NCBI GenBank assembly: GCA_965206405.1
Contig: CBDBJQ010000006.1
Coordinates: forward strand, 2,108,001-2,172,000
Reading direction: 5' to 3'
Origin: CBDBJQ01 sp965206405
GTDB taxonomy: Bacteria; Pseudomonadota; Alphaproteobacteria; UBA8366
Length of the DNA: 64,000 nt
Below the pieces are notes generated by a model that searched no databases, was not told the origin of the DNA, and saw only the letters and a list, made by a program, of their open reading frames with translations. The first letter of the stretch is position 1. Every line of letters begins with the position of its first letter. Both the position numbers and the translations under genes were made by a program. Positions 50,060 to 59,066 of this stretch are shown piece after piece.

Positions 50060-52180
50060 ATGAGCGGATCACCGACCACGGTCATCGGCGTCGATGTCGG
50101 CGGAACCTTCACGGATGTGTTCTTCCTCGACGAGGTCAATGGAAGTTGCGGCATCGCCAAGGTTCCCTCCACCAGGGACGACCAGTCACAGGGCTTCCTT
50201 GCCGGCATCCGCGCCGGCGTGACGGACCCAGGCGATATCGCAACCATCGTCCACGGCACCACGGTTGGCACCAACGCATTGCTGGAGCGCAAGGGGAAAA
50301 AGACCGGCATCATCACCACCGCCGGTTTTCGCGACACCCTGGAGATGCGCCGCCGCGACCGGCCCCGCACCTGGGGCCTGTGGGGCCAGTTCGATCCCGT
50401 CATCCCCCGCGACCGGCGCCTCGAGGTCGCCGAACGCACACTGTCCGACGGCACCATCCACACGGATATCGACCCGGCAGAGATCAAGGCGCAGGCGCAG
50501 GCATTACTGGGCATGGGAGCTGAATCCGTTGCCGTGGTGTTTATCAACGCCTATGCCAATCCGGTGAACGAAATGGCGGCACTGGCCGCCATCCGCGAGA
50601 TCTGGCCGAACGACCATGTCGTCGCATCATCTGAGATCCTGCCGGAGATCCGGGAATTCGAGCGAACATCGACCACGGTCCTGAACGCCTATCTGCAGCC
50701 GACCGTCGGTGCCTATCTGCACCGCCTGGACACGGCGTTGCGGAATGACGGGTTCGGCGGCGAGATCCTGATCGTGCAATCCAACGGCGGCGTCATGTCG
50801 CTGGGTATGGCGAGCAAGCGGCCCATCCGTACGGCACTCTCCGGCCCGGCAGCCGGCGTCATCGCCTCAACCCACATCGCTGCGGCCGCAGGGTTTCCAA
50901 ATGTCATCACCTGCGACATGGGCGGCACCAGTTTCGATGTTTCCCTGGTCGCCGAGGGAAAAAGCGCGCTCGCAGCCCAGACCGCGGTGGATTTCGGCCT
51001 GGTCGTGCGCACGCCAATGATCGAAATGACAACGATTGGCGCCGGCGGCGGGTCGATTGCGTGGGTTGATCGGGGCGGGCTGCCGCAGATCGGCCCGGAA
51101 TCCGCTGGCTCCAATCCCGGACCGGCTTGCTATGGCCAGGGGAACGACCGGCCGACAGTGACCGACGCCAATCTGGTGTTGGGTCGGATCAATGCCGAAC
51201 GACCCATCGGCGGCAAGCTCAGCAGTCTCGATGTGGACGCAGCCAAAACCGCGATCGAAGCCCATATAAGTGAGCCGCTTGGCCTCGATGTCATGGCGGC
51301 GGCGGAAGCGATCATCCGGGTTGCCAATTCCCGCATGGCCGGCGCGATCCGGCTGGTCTCCATCGAGCGCGGCCACAACCCGGGCGATTTCGCCGCCATG
51401 CCGTTTGGCGGCGGCGGTGCCCTGCACGCCGGCGCCCTGATAAAGGATGTGGGGCTGAAAAGCGCATTGGTACCGCGCTATCCCGGCGTTACCTCGGCAC
51501 TGGGCTGCATCATCGCCGATATGCGCCATGATTTCGTGCAAACCATGAACAACCTTCTCGATGAGCTGGATGTGGATGATCTGGCCCGGCGGTTCTCCAG
51601 CATCAGCCAAGACGGCAATTCACTCCTGGACGAGGCTGGCGCCACTTTCATCGGGCGAGACACCCTGTTCGAGCTTGATATGTCGTATCTGGGACAGACC
51701 CATACGGCCAGTGTGCCGCTGCCGATCGCGCCGCCAGACAGCACAGCAGACAGCGGGACAGGCAGCGTAACAGACAGCACAGAAAACCGGGGCGCCATCA
51801 TCATTGGCCGGGATCAGATCAGAACCGCATTCGAGGAGCGCTACACATCGGTATTTGGCAATCTCCTGAGCGAGATTCCCATTCGCGTGCTCAACCTCAG
51901 AGTTTCCGTGATCGGCCTCCGGCCGAGCTTCGATCTGCATCTTCTCGCACCCGAGGAAGGCGGATCGGTTGACACAGCTGTCCTCGATACCCGTCTGGTC
52001 TGGGTGGATGGCGGCTGGACGGAGGCAACGATCTACGAACGGCTGAAGCTGCCCGTCGGCGCTGAAATCGATGGCCCCGCCCTGATGGAGCAGTCGGATG
52101 CGACGATTTTCGTTGAACCGGACCTTCGCGCCACGGTCGATGAATTCGGCAATCTGGTGATCAACCGCAAGGAATCATGA
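50060..52180 (+). CDS. hyuA: hydantoinase A/oxoprolinase family protein
   Basis: A 706-residue ATP-binding subunit. GVDVGGTFTDVF is the first nucleotide-binding motif, with HGTTVGTNALLERKG next, CDMGGTSFDVSLV in the middle and GGGGALHAGAL near residue 455. HyuA activates the cyclic amide or lactam with ATP together with HyuB. The gene order here is B then A, opposite to many operons. Its stop overlaps the start of the isochorismatase-like gene (ATGA). Confidence 0.93.
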   Translation: MSGSPTTVIGVDVGGTFTDVFFLDEVNGSCGIAKVPSTRDDQSQGFLAGIRAGVTDPGDIATIVHGTTVGTNALLERKGKKTGIITTAGFRDTLEMRRRDRPRTWGLWGQFDPVIPRDRRLEVAERTLSDGTIHTDIDPAEIKAQAQALLGMGAESVAVVFINAYANPVNEMAALAAIREIWPNDHVVASSEILPEIREFERTSTTVLNAYLQPTVGAYLHRLDTALRNDGFGGEILIVQSNGGVMSLGMASKRPIRTALSGPAAGVIASTHIAAAAGFPNVITCDMGGTSFDVSLVAEGKSALAAQTAVDFGLVVRTPMIEMTTIGAGGGSIAWVDRGGLPQIGPESAGSNPGPACYGQGNDRPTVTDANLVLGRINAERPIGGKLSSLDVDAAKTAIEAHISEPLGLDVMAAAEAIIRVANSRMAGAIRLVSIERGHNPGDFAAMPFGGGGALHAGALIKDVGLKSALVPRYPGVTSALGCIIADMRHDFVQTMNNLLDELDVDDLARRFSSISQDGNSLLDEAGATFIGRDTLFELDMSYLGQTHTASVPLPIAPPDSTADSGTGSVTDSTENRGAIIIGRDQIRTAFEERYTSVFGNLLSEIPIRVLNLRVSVIGLRPSFDLHLLAPEEGGSVDTAVLDTRLVWVDGGWTEATIYERLKLPVGAEIDGPALMEQSDATIFVEPDLRATVDEFGNLVINRKES

Positions 52181-52803
52181 TGATGGCTGATGCACTCAAC
52201 CCTGCGACAACCGCTTTCGTCATTGTCGACATGCAGAACGACTTCATCCACCCGGAAGGTGCCTATGGCCGCGCCGGCCAGAAATCCGAAGCCATTGCCG
52301 CCCTGCCCGCCCGCCACAAACAGCTCGCGGATGCGATCCGGGCTGCCGGCGGTTGGATCGCATCGACCCATTTCACGCTTGTGCCGGGCAAAGGCGGTAA
52401 ACCGTTCATCTCAGAGCATCTGCGCCGCATACGACCCTTTCTCGAAAAAGGGGATTTCGCACCCGGTTCCTTCGGCCACGATCTGATCGAGGCACTGCAG
52501 CCTTCCGATCTGAAAATCGAGAAAATCGCCTATTCGGCGTTCTATCAGAGCCGCATGGACTGGATGCTGCGCCGCGCCGGCATCGAAACCCTGATCTTCG
52601 GCGGTATCGTCACCAATGGCGGCGTCGCGTCCACGGCGCGTGATGCCCATGTACGGGATTATGACATCGTCATTCTCGAAGACGGCTGTGCTGCTTTCAG
52701 CCAGGAATCCCATGACTCAACGATCGCATCGCTTTCGACCATTGCCCGCATCACCACCGTCGCAAAGATCACACAAGAGCTTGAACGACATCGCCGTCGT
52801 TGA
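52177..52803 (+). CDS. isochorismatase-fold hydrolase lacking the usual cysteine
   Basis: A 208-residue protein of the isochorismatase/cysteine-hydrolase family. D18 in VIVDMQNDF and a lysine before AYSAF fit the catalytic Asp and Lys. The position that is Cys in amidases (TNVCVEST-like) reads TNGGVAST, so G149 replaces it; the codon is GGC. PhzD-type isochorismatases also lack the cysteine. Its translational overlap with hyuA suggests it acts on the ring-opened product, but amidase chemistry by the usual route is unlikely. Confidence 0.85.
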   Translation: MMMADALNPATTAFVIVDMQNDFIHPEGAYGRAGQKSEAIAALPARHKQLADAIRAAGGWIASTHFTLVPGKGGKPFISEHLRRIRPFLEKGDFAPGSFGHDLIEALQPSDLKIEKIAYSAFYQSRMDWMLRRAGIETLIFGGIVTNGGVASTARDAHVRDYDIVILEDGCAAFSQESHDSTIASLSTIARITTVAKITQELERHRRR

Positions 52804-52827
52804 AGACCCCGGAAAATCTTAGCAATC

Positions 52828-54363
52828 ATGCCGATTCTCCCCGCCGCCGCCGTCGAATTCGACGCCGAGGCGCCGATTGTCATCATCGGCGCCGGTGCTT
52901 GCGGATTGGTGGCCGCCCTTGCGGCAGCTGATGCCAGGGCGGTCGGTGCGGGTTCGGATCCGGGTGCGGGATCCGGGATTATCGTGCTCGAGCGGGATGC
53001 GGTGCCACAAGGGTCGACAGCGTTATCCTCCGGGCTCATTCCGGCGGCCGGGACCCGGATCCAGAAAGAACAGGGGCTGGATGACAGCGTCGCCCGCATG
53101 CGGGATGACATCATCGCCAAGGCCCATGGCGAGAACGATGCGACGATGGTCGAGGCCACCTGCCGACAATCGGCAATAACCATCGACTGGCTGAACGATA
53201 CACACGGCCTGCAACTCAGCGTCATCGATAGTTTTCTCTATCCCGGGCACAGCACCTATCGCATGCACGGAACGCCCTCGAAAACCGGACGGGAACTCGT
53301 CGCCGCCCTGAATCGGCGCGCCGAGGAACACGGGATCACTATCGTCACGGATGCCCATGCAACGGATTTGTTTGTCGGCAGTGATGCCGATGCTGCCGAT
53401 GCCGCCGCGGGCGGGGTCGTGCGCGGCGTGCGGTATGTGCGACCCGACGGCAGTGCCGAGACGCTTGGCTGTGCGGCCCTGATCCTGGCCTGTAATGGTT
53501 ATGGCGGAAACCGGGCCATGGTTGCGGAGTTCATGCCTGAGATGAAAAACGCACTTTACTTCGGGCATGATGGCAACCAGGGCGACGCCGTTTCCTGGGG
53601 ACGGGAACTGGGTGCGGATATGGCGGACCTTGGCAGCTATCAGGGACACGGGTCGGTCGCCCATCCCCATGGCATCCTGGTGTCCTGGGCCCTGATGATG
53701 GAAGGCGGAATCCAGGTCAATACGGAAGGCCGCCGGTTCTCCAACGAACATGACGGCTATTCCGAGCAGGCAAGGCGCGTGATCGCACAGCCCGGCGGCA
53801 TCGCCTGGAACATCTACGACCGGCGCCTGCATGAATTCGCCCTGGATTTCGATGATTACCGCCAAGCCGAGGAAGCGGGTGCGATCCGGCGGGCCGACAC
53901 CGCCGCAAAACTCGCCAAAACCTGCGATCTGCCCGTCGAGGCCGTCTGCGAAACACTGGGAGCGGTCGACGCACTCGCAGCGGCTGGTAGCAAGGATGAA
54001 TTCGGCCGCAGCTTCGCCAAGCCCCGCCTGGCGCCGCCCTACTATGCCGTACGGGTAACTGGAGCCCTGTTCCACACGCAAGGCGGGTTGGTCGTCGATG
54101 CGCACGCCCGGGTTCTCAGAGAGGACGGCACGCCCTTTGTTAATCTCTTTGCCGGAGGCGGTGCCGCGCGGGGCCTGTCCGGCTCGTCGGACTGGGGCTA
54201 TCTTTCAGGAAACGGCCTGTTGACGGCCGTGACGCTTGGACATCTGGCCGGAACGCAAGCCGCGATATTGGTTTTGGAACCGGTTTTGGAACCGGTTTCG
54301 GAACCGGTTTTGGAGAAAACGCCGCATGACTCAAAATGGCACAACTCGCGATCAACTGATTGA
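52828..54363 (+). CDS. FAD-dependent oxidoreductase (FAD-binding-2/fumarate reductase type)
   Basis: A 511-residue flavoprotein of the fumarate-reductase/3-ketosteroid-dehydrogenase group. IVIIGAGACGLVAALAAADA starts the FAD fold and GLIPAAGTRIQ follows. AGGGAARGLSGSSDWGYLSG near the end matches the second FAD contact. The FAD segment contains an Ala/Gly/Ser-rich insert (GAGSDPGAGSG). The C-terminus is LEPV repeats. It starts 25 bases after the isochorismatase-like gene and overlaps the next gene by 38 bases. Confidence 0.87.
   Translation: MPILPAAAVEFDAEAPIVIIGAGACGLVAALAAADARAVGAGSDPGAGSGIIVLERDAVPQGSTALSSGLIPAAGTRIQKEQGLDDSVARMRDDIIAKAHGENDATMVEATCRQSAITIDWLNDTHGLQLSVIDSFLYPGHSTYRMHGTPSKTGRELVAALNRRAEEHGITIVTDAHATDLFVGSDADAADAAAGGVVRGVRYVRPDGSAETLGCAALILACNGYGGNRAMVAEFMPEMKNALYFGHDGNQGDAVSWGRELGADMADLGSYQGHGSVAHPHGILVSWALMMEGGIQVNTEGRRFSNEHDGYSEQARRVIAQPGGIAWNIYDRRLHEFALDFDDYRQAEEAGAIRRADTAAKLAKTCDLPVEAVCETLGAVDALAAAGSKDEFGRSFAKPRLAPPYYAVRVTGALFHTQGGLVVDAHARVLREDGTPFVNLFAGGGAARGLSGSSDWGYLSGNGLLTAVTLGHLAGTQAAILVLEPVLEPVSEPVLEKTPHDSKWHNSRSTD
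54272..54314. repeat. 12-bp tandem repeat at the end of the FAD oxidoreductase gene
   Basis: About 3.5 copies of ttttggaaccgg, ending at the GGAG ribosome site of the next gene (start 54326). It encodes LEPV units. Confidence 0.88.
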
Positions 54364-54730
54364 CTTGGCCTCCACCTATTTTGCCGCCGTTGACGCAGAG
54401 GATATTGACGCAGTCCTCGCCACCCTTACCGAAGACTGCCGACTTTCCGTCGAGACCCATGGCGTCGCCCTCACCGACCATGAGGAAATCCGCAACGCGC
54501 TCGAGAAGCTCTGGGAGGAATACGCTGCGGTTCTGCACGATAATTTCCAGTTCGTCGTCGACCCCAGCAGCAACAGAATCGCGGCTCAATTCCGCGTCGT
54601 GAACACACACAAGAACGGTGAGACAGAGATCAAGTCGAACTGTAATTTTTTCGTGATGAGAGACGGCCGCATCGCCTCGATGGCCATCTATATGGAAGGC
54701 GAGAATACGGTCAAGAACGCTGGCGGGTAA
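54326..54730 (+). CDS. NTF2-like (SnoaL) protein
   Basis: A 134-residue cone-fold protein. LIDLASTYFAAVDAEDIDAVLATLTEDC at the start, in two halves, and FFVMRDGRIASMAIYMEG at the end are typical of the NTF2-like superfamily. Members are often small isomerases, hydrolases or binding proteins; its role is not clear. TGGAGAAAACGCCGC precedes the ATG, which lies inside the end of the FAD gene, so translation is coupled. Confidence 0.78.
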   Translation: MTQNGTTRDQLIDLASTYFAAVDAEDIDAVLATLTEDCRLSVETHGVALTDHEEIRNALEKLWEEYAAVLHDNFQFVVDPSSNRIAAQFRVVNTHKNGETEIKSNCNFFVMRDGRIASMAIYMEGENTVKNAGG

Positions 54731-54805
54731 TGATCAGCGGCTCCGGCGGCCGCCCAGTAATCAGCACCGAGCGGTAATCAACGGCTACCCGGTCAGCGAC
54801 AGTAA

Positions 54806-55417
54806 TCAACGGCCGCCCGGCCGTTTCATCTCGAAAATTTCCCGCGTGCGTATATAGCGATTGCCGCTCAGTCGGCCGATGATATCCAGGCCCACCGGGT
54901 CGATATCCAGCGTATCCTTATCAACCAGGTCCCGGCGAATGGCGATCGCCTTCACCTCGCCGACAACGATTTCACGACGAATACCCAGCTCCAGGGTGGT
55001 GTGGCGGGTGCATTCCAGTGCCGCCGGCGCCTCCGCCAGCCGAGGCGGTGTCACCACACAAGATTCCAACGGGGTGAAGCCGGAGATTTCGATCTCGCTT
55101 TCCCCAGGCGGCAGAGGCGTTGAGGCACGGTTCATTTTCTCCGCCATGGCATAGTCAACCATGTTGACGACGAACTCCCGGGAAGCGCGGATGTTACGCG
55201 ATGTGTCCTTAGGGCTACCGTCGGGACGGGTCTCAAGCCCCAGCACCACCATGCATGGATCGAACGCAATCGCGTTGAAAAACGAAAACGGCGCTGCGTT
55301 GACGACGCCTTCGTCATCGGCGGTCGTTACCAGGGCGATCGGCCGGGGCGTGACGATCTCGCGCAAAAGCTTGTAACCGTCTTGCGCAGAGAGCTCGTCG
55401 AGCTTGTATTCCTGCAT
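54806..55417 (-). CDS. flavin reductase family protein
   Basis: A 203-residue FMN-binding split-barrel protein. YKLLREIVTPRPIALVTT, GVVNAAPFSFFNAIAFDPC and RNIRASREFVVNMVD match the flavoredoxin/flavin reductase-like group that binds FMN and may reduce it with NAD(P)H. The start ATG has CGGAGATAC before it. A longer open frame through the upstream repeat exists but is repeat-coded and rejected. It is divergent from the VOC gene. Confidence 0.87.
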   Translation of the reverse strand: MQEYKLDELSAQDGYKLLREIVTPRPIALVTTADDEGVVNAAPFSFFNAIAFDPCMVVLGLETRPDGSPKDTSRNIRASREFVVNMVDYAMAEKMNRASTPLPPGESEIEISGFTPLESCVVTPPRLAEAPAALECTRHTTLELGIRREIVVGEVKAIAIRRDLVDKDTLDIDPVGLDIIGRLSGNRYIRTREIFEMKRPGGR

Positions 55418-55431
55418 GCCGTATCTCCGTT

Positions 55432-55565
55432 CGGTTTTGCCCATTCGGTTTTGCCCATTCGGTTTTGCCCATTCGGTTTTGCCCATTCGGTTTTGCCCAT
55501 TCGGTTTTGCCCATTCGGTTTTGCCCATTCGGTTTTGCCCATTCGGTTTTGCCCATTCGGTTTTG
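55432..55565. repeat. 10-copy 14-bp tandem repeat between divergent genes
   Basis: Ten copies of cggttttgcccatt at exact 14-base spacing, starting at 55432 and every 14 bases to 55558 (last copy partial). It sits between the flavin reductase start (55417) and the VOC gene (55634), where both promoters must lie. Fourteen bases is not a multiple of the codon or helical repeat, so copy change would shift promoter phasing. Confidence 0.95.
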
Positions 55566-55633
55566 ATGGCCAGGCCGATATAGTTGCAACAGAGATATGA
55601 TTGACGCGCACCATGCACCAGAAGGCGGATATT

Positions 55634-56050
55634 ATGACACAGCCTGCCATTCCCTATCACACACGAGGCCTCGATCATGTCGTCCTGCGCGCCAGGGACA
55701 TCGATGCGATGCTCGCCTTCTATCACGACGTGCTCGGGTTGCCCGTTGCCAAGCACAATGAACCTCTTGGCCTGTGGCACCTCCAGGCCGGCCAGTCGAT
55801 GATCGACCTGGTCGATATGAATGGGCCACTTGGCAAGGTCGGCGGACCGGCGCCGGGAGATGGCTGCAACGTCGATCACGTGGCGCTGAAAATAGAACCT
55901 TTCGATGCCGCAGCCCTGACGGTTTATTTCGAGAGCCGGGGCGTCGATGTGACACCTGCCGCCACCCGGTTCGGCGCCGAGGGCGACGGCCCGTCGCTCA
56001 CCCTGCACGACCCCGAAGGCAACGGTGTTGAACTGAAGGGCGTCGGTTGA
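55634..56050 (+). CDS. VOC family protein (glyoxalase/dioxygenase fold)
   Basis: A 138-residue single VOC unit pair. Probable metal ligands are His in GLDHVVLRA, His in LWHLQ, His in NVDHVALKI and Glu in GNGVELKGV. ARDIDAMLAFYHDVLGLPV is the family signature. Whether it is a glyoxalase, epimerase or dioxygenase is not readable. AAGGCGG lies 6 bases upstream of the chosen ATG; the earlier ATG at 55613 is less likely. Confidence 0.87.
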   Translation: MTQPAIPYHTRGLDHVVLRARDIDAMLAFYHDVLGLPVAKHNEPLGLWHLQAGQSMIDLVDMNGPLGKVGGPAPGDGCNVDHVALKIEPFDAAALTVYFESRGVDVTPAATRFGAEGDGPSLTLHDPEGNGVELKGVG

Positions 56051-56085
56051 GAGCTCCAGTTGAAGGCTCGATTGAAGGACGGGGT

Positions 56086-56460
56086 ATGCAAGCGGGCACG
56101 AAAACAAGGCTTATCAAGGCAGGCGTGCTGTGTGCCGCAGCGGCGCTGCTGCTGATTGCGGGCGCGGCGTACCTGAAGATTGGGTTCTTGACCAGTGGGC
56201 CTCAGAACAGCGGGCCCCTCAAGATTGCCGTCGATATCGGCTATCAGCCCCATGCTATGATGAGGCCCGGCGGCACGAGCGGGGGCGAGGGACGGCGCCG
56301 ACGTTGAGGGCTACAACATCGATCTCATGGACGAGATCGCCCGGCGCGCCAATGACCGAATTCGCCCCGGATCCTGGGGCATTCCCCCAAGCGCTTTGGC
56401 GGCTACGGCATTTCCAAAGTGCCGGTGCTGGGCCTATGATGCCGGGTTCAGTACGCACTA
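56086..56460 (+). pseudogene. broken copy of the amino-acid binding-protein gene
   Basis: An N-terminal signal-like segment and LKIAVDIGYQPHAMM match the next gene's LKVAVDAGYVPHVMA. After a frame change near 56285 the sequence continues VEGYNIDLMDEIARR, parallel to YEGYNIDVMDEIAKH downstream, then decays. It is a remnant of a tandem duplication. No functional product. Confidence 0.75.
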
Positions 56461-56533
56461 ACAGTGCGGTGCAGGTTTTTGAAGTTTCGGACACAGAAAC
56501 GAACCAGGAACGAACCCGAGGGGGATGACGATC

Positions 56534-57400
56534 ATGAGAACAGGAATTCTAAAAACAGGCGCTACCTTCAGTGCCGCGGCCTTCGGCGCTGCGGCGCTGT
56601 TGATTGCGGGCACCGCATCCGCCGAGACCCTGAAGGTTGCAGTCGATGCCGGCTATGTGCCCCATGTCATGGCGAAACCCACCGGCGGCTATGAAGGCTA
56701 CAACATCGACGTCATGGACGAGATCGCCAAGCACATGGGCATCAAGTACGAGGTCGTCGACCAGGAATGGTCGGGCATTTTCGCTGGTCTCGCAGCCGGC
56801 AAATACGGCGTGATCATCGCGCCGACCACGGTGCTCAAGAAGCGCGCCAAAAACATGCTCTTCGGAGAGCCCTATTTTGACGTCAACTGGCAGTTCACCC
56901 TCAAGAAGGGAGCCCCGCAGATCAACAAACTCGAAGATCTCGCCGGCAAGAAGATCGCCGTCAACAAAGGCAACTGGTATGATCAGTGGCTGTCCAAGCC
57001 GGAACAAATCAACAAGTACAAGTGGGAACTGGTTCGCTTCGGCAAGGATGACGAGGCCGCTGCGGCCGTGGCGGCGGGCCGGGCCGATGCCCACCTGTCT
57101 GGCGAAACGGTGGTTGGCTGGACGGCCAAACGCAACCCGTTGCTGGTTCCCTCGAACCTGCGGATCAAGCAGGGCCTGGTTGCTGCCATGACGTTCCATA
57201 CGACCAGCACCGAGCTGCGCAAGAGGTTCGAAATAGCCGTGGAATGCCTGAAGGCCGATGGAACGATCGCCAGGATCCATGAAAAATGGACCGGCCAGAA
57301 ACCGGTTCCCGGCGGAGCGGCCTACAAGGTCGTGCCGGGCATCGGTGTGCCGGGCTTTGATCATTACGACAACACGCCGTCGGGCAGCGGCTGCGGTTGA
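56534..57400 (+). CDS. amino-acid ABC transporter substrate-binding protein
   Basis: About 288 residues, family 3 solute-binding protein. A signal peptide ends at AGTASAE near residue 33. LKVAVDAGYVPHVM, GYNIDVMDEIAKHMGIKYEVV and GVIIAPTTVLKKR are family-typical. It probably binds a polar amino acid or related compound. The start follows GAGGGGG by about 8 bases; an ATG at 56525 is also possible. It opens a transporter operon. Confidence 0.9.
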   Translation: MRTGILKTGATFSAAAFGAAALLIAGTASAETLKVAVDAGYVPHVMAKPTGGYEGYNIDVMDEIAKHMGIKYEVVDQEWSGIFAGLAAGKYGVIIAPTTVLKKRAKNMLFGEPYFDVNWQFTLKKGAPQINKLEDLAGKKIAVNKGNWYDQWLSKPEQINKYKWELVRFGKDDEAAAAVAAGRADAHLSGETVVGWTAKRNPLLVPSNLRIKQGLVAAMTFHTTSTELRKRFEIAVECLKADGTIARIHEKWTGQKPVPGGAAYKVVPGIGVPGFDHYDNTPSGSGCG

Positions 57401-57433
57401 CGGGCGGTTGCGGTTGATTCAGGAAACCAGTTC

Positions 57434-57466
57434 GGTGCCGGCCGGAAATTCATCCCGGCTGGCGCC
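57434..57466 (+). terminator. 12-bp hairpin after the binding-protein gene
   Basis: Arms ggtgccggccgg (57434-57445) and ccggctggcgcc (57455-57466) pair with two G-U wobbles around a 9-base loop. No T run follows at once. Such stems after a binding-protein gene often stabilise its mRNA and reduce read-through to the ATPase gene. Confidence 0.5.
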
Positions 57467-57526
57467 TGACTGACACCTTAATTTCTTCTTTGCCCCTTAC
57501 TTTTTCTTTGCCCTGGATAATCCCGG

Positions 57527-58288
57527 ATGAGCGACGCTGAGCCGGTCGGCGAGGCCCCCGTTGTTGAAGCCCTGGGCATTCACAAATTTTTCGGCGATCT
57601 GGAAGTCCTGAAAGGCATCGATCTTCGGGTCGCCGCCCAGGAACTCGTTTTCATCATCGGGCCGAGCGGATCAGGTAAAAGCACCTTTTTACGCTGCTGC
57701 AATCTTCTGGAGCATCCCACTAAGGGCACGGTCAGGATCGCCGGCGAGGAAATCACCGCCAAGGGCGTGGATATCAACCGCGTGCGCCAGCACATCGGCA
57801 TGGTGTTCCAGAATTTCAATCTCTATCCACACATGTCGGCACTCTCCAACGTCGCCCTTGCCTTGCGTAAGGTGAAGAAGATGGGTCGTGGCACGGCCGA
57901 AGATATCGCTCACCGGGCACTCAACCGCGTCGGTCTCGATGACAAGGCAAGGTCCTATCCCAACGAACTCAGCGGTGGACAGCAGCAGCGCGTAGCCATC
58001 GCCCGGGCCATCGCCATGGAACCGGATGTGGTGCTCTTCGATGAACCCACCTCGGCACTGGATCCGGAACTGGTCGGCTCCGTACTCGAGGTCATGCGGA
58101 ACCTGCGCGAAAGCGGCATGACCATGGTTGTCGTCAGCCATGAAATGCGGTTTGCCGAGGAAGCCGCCGACCGAGTCCTGTTCATGGATGAAGGCCTGGT
58201 CGTCGAGGAAGGCGTGCCCGAACAGATCTTTCGCGCAAGCCAGCATGATCGCACCCGGGAATTCCTTGCCCGTGTGACCGGGCACTGA
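57527..58288 (+). CDS. amino-acid ABC transporter ATP-binding protein
   Basis: A 253-residue ATPase of the GlnQ/HisP type. Walker A GPSGSGKST is near residue 45, the Q-loop in GMVFQNFNLYPHM, the signature LSGGQQQRVAIARA, Walker B VVLFDEPTSALDPE and the switch His in VSHEM. It couples ATP to the two permeases that follow. It starts 126 bases after the binding protein. Confidence 0.96.
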   Translation: MSDAEPVGEAPVVEALGIHKFFGDLEVLKGIDLRVAAQELVFIIGPSGSGKSTFLRCCNLLEHPTKGTVRIAGEEITAKGVDINRVRQHIGMVFQNFNLYPHMSALSNVALALRKVKKMGRGTAEDIAHRALNRVGLDDKARSYPNELSGGQQQRVAIARAIAMEPDVVLFDEPTSALDPELVGSVLEVMRNLRESGMTMVVVSHEMRFAEEAADRVLFMDEGLVVEEGVPEQIFRASQHDRTREFLARVTGH

Positions 58289-58373
58289 AGGACTGAATTG
58301 AGGGGCAAGAGCGCGCCCCAAGCCCGACTCCTGAAGCTGATCTCCCGAAGCCTGCCCCCAACCAAAGCCGATC

Positions 58374-59045
58374 ATGGACGCCTTTATCCACCAATTCTTC
58401 AATGCAGCCATCCTGGCCGAGTATTTGCCGGACGTTGTCGGCGGGTTGTGGATCACCCTGGCGCTGGCAGGGTCCGTCATCGTCACCGGAATTCTTCTCG
58501 GGCTGACCCTGGCCTGCATCCGGTCGTTCCAGATCCGCTGGATCAACGGGCTGATCATTGTCTTTATCGACCTCTTCCGCGCCCTGCCGCCACTTGTTCT
58601 GTTGATCATCGGTTATTTCGCCCTGCCCTATGTGGGCATTCAGATGTCGGGCTTTGTTACCAGCTGGCTCTGTCTTTCCTTCGTGCTCGCGGCTTTTGCC
58701 GAAGAAATCTTCTGGGCCGGGATCATCGCCGTTCACAAAGGGCAGTGGGAAGCTGCGCGCTCGACCGGGATCGGGTTTGCAGGCGCCCTCATCTATGTCG
58801 CCATTCCCCAGGCCATCCGGATGACGATTCCACCCCTGACCAACCGCACCATCGCGATTACCAAGAACACGGCGCTGGCATCGGTCATCGCGGTCCAGGA
58901 AATGCTGACCGTCGCGCAAACTTCGCTCGCCTATGCCGCCAACACCTCGCCGCTGACCCTCGCAGCCATCGGCTATCTCCTGGTGTTTCTCCCCCTCGTC
59001 ATCCTGAGCCGCTGGATCGAAACGCGGTTCGCCTGGAAGCATTGA
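58374..59045 (+). CDS. amino-acid ABC transporter permease (first)
   Basis: A 223-residue HisM/GlnP-type permease with about five helices. The EAA-type loop is AVHKGQWEAARSTGIG. It starts 86 bases after the ATPase gene and has no strong ribosome site. Pairs with the next gene. Confidence 0.93.
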   Translation: MDAFIHQFFNAAILAEYLPDVVGGLWITLALAGSVIVTGILLGLTLACIRSFQIRWINGLIIVFIDLFRALPPLVLLIIGYFALPYVGIQMSGFVTSWLCLSFVLAAFAEEIFWAGIIAVHKGQWEAARSTGIGFAGALIYVAIPQAIRMTIPPLTNRTIAITKNTALASVIAVQEMLTVAQTSLAYAANTSPLTLAAIGYLLVFLPLVILSRWIETRFAWKH

Positions 59046-59066
59046 GGGACGAAGGGGATATTCGGA

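Noticed and set aside
55432..55565. CRISPR array
   Set aside because: The 14-base units are directly adjacent with no unique spacers, and no cas genes are present.
54806..56107. A 433-codon minus-strand gene running through the 14-bp repeat
   Set aside because: The upstream half is repeat-coded (GQNRMGKTEW units) and overlaps the VOC gene on the other strand. The flavin reductase has its own good start at 55417.
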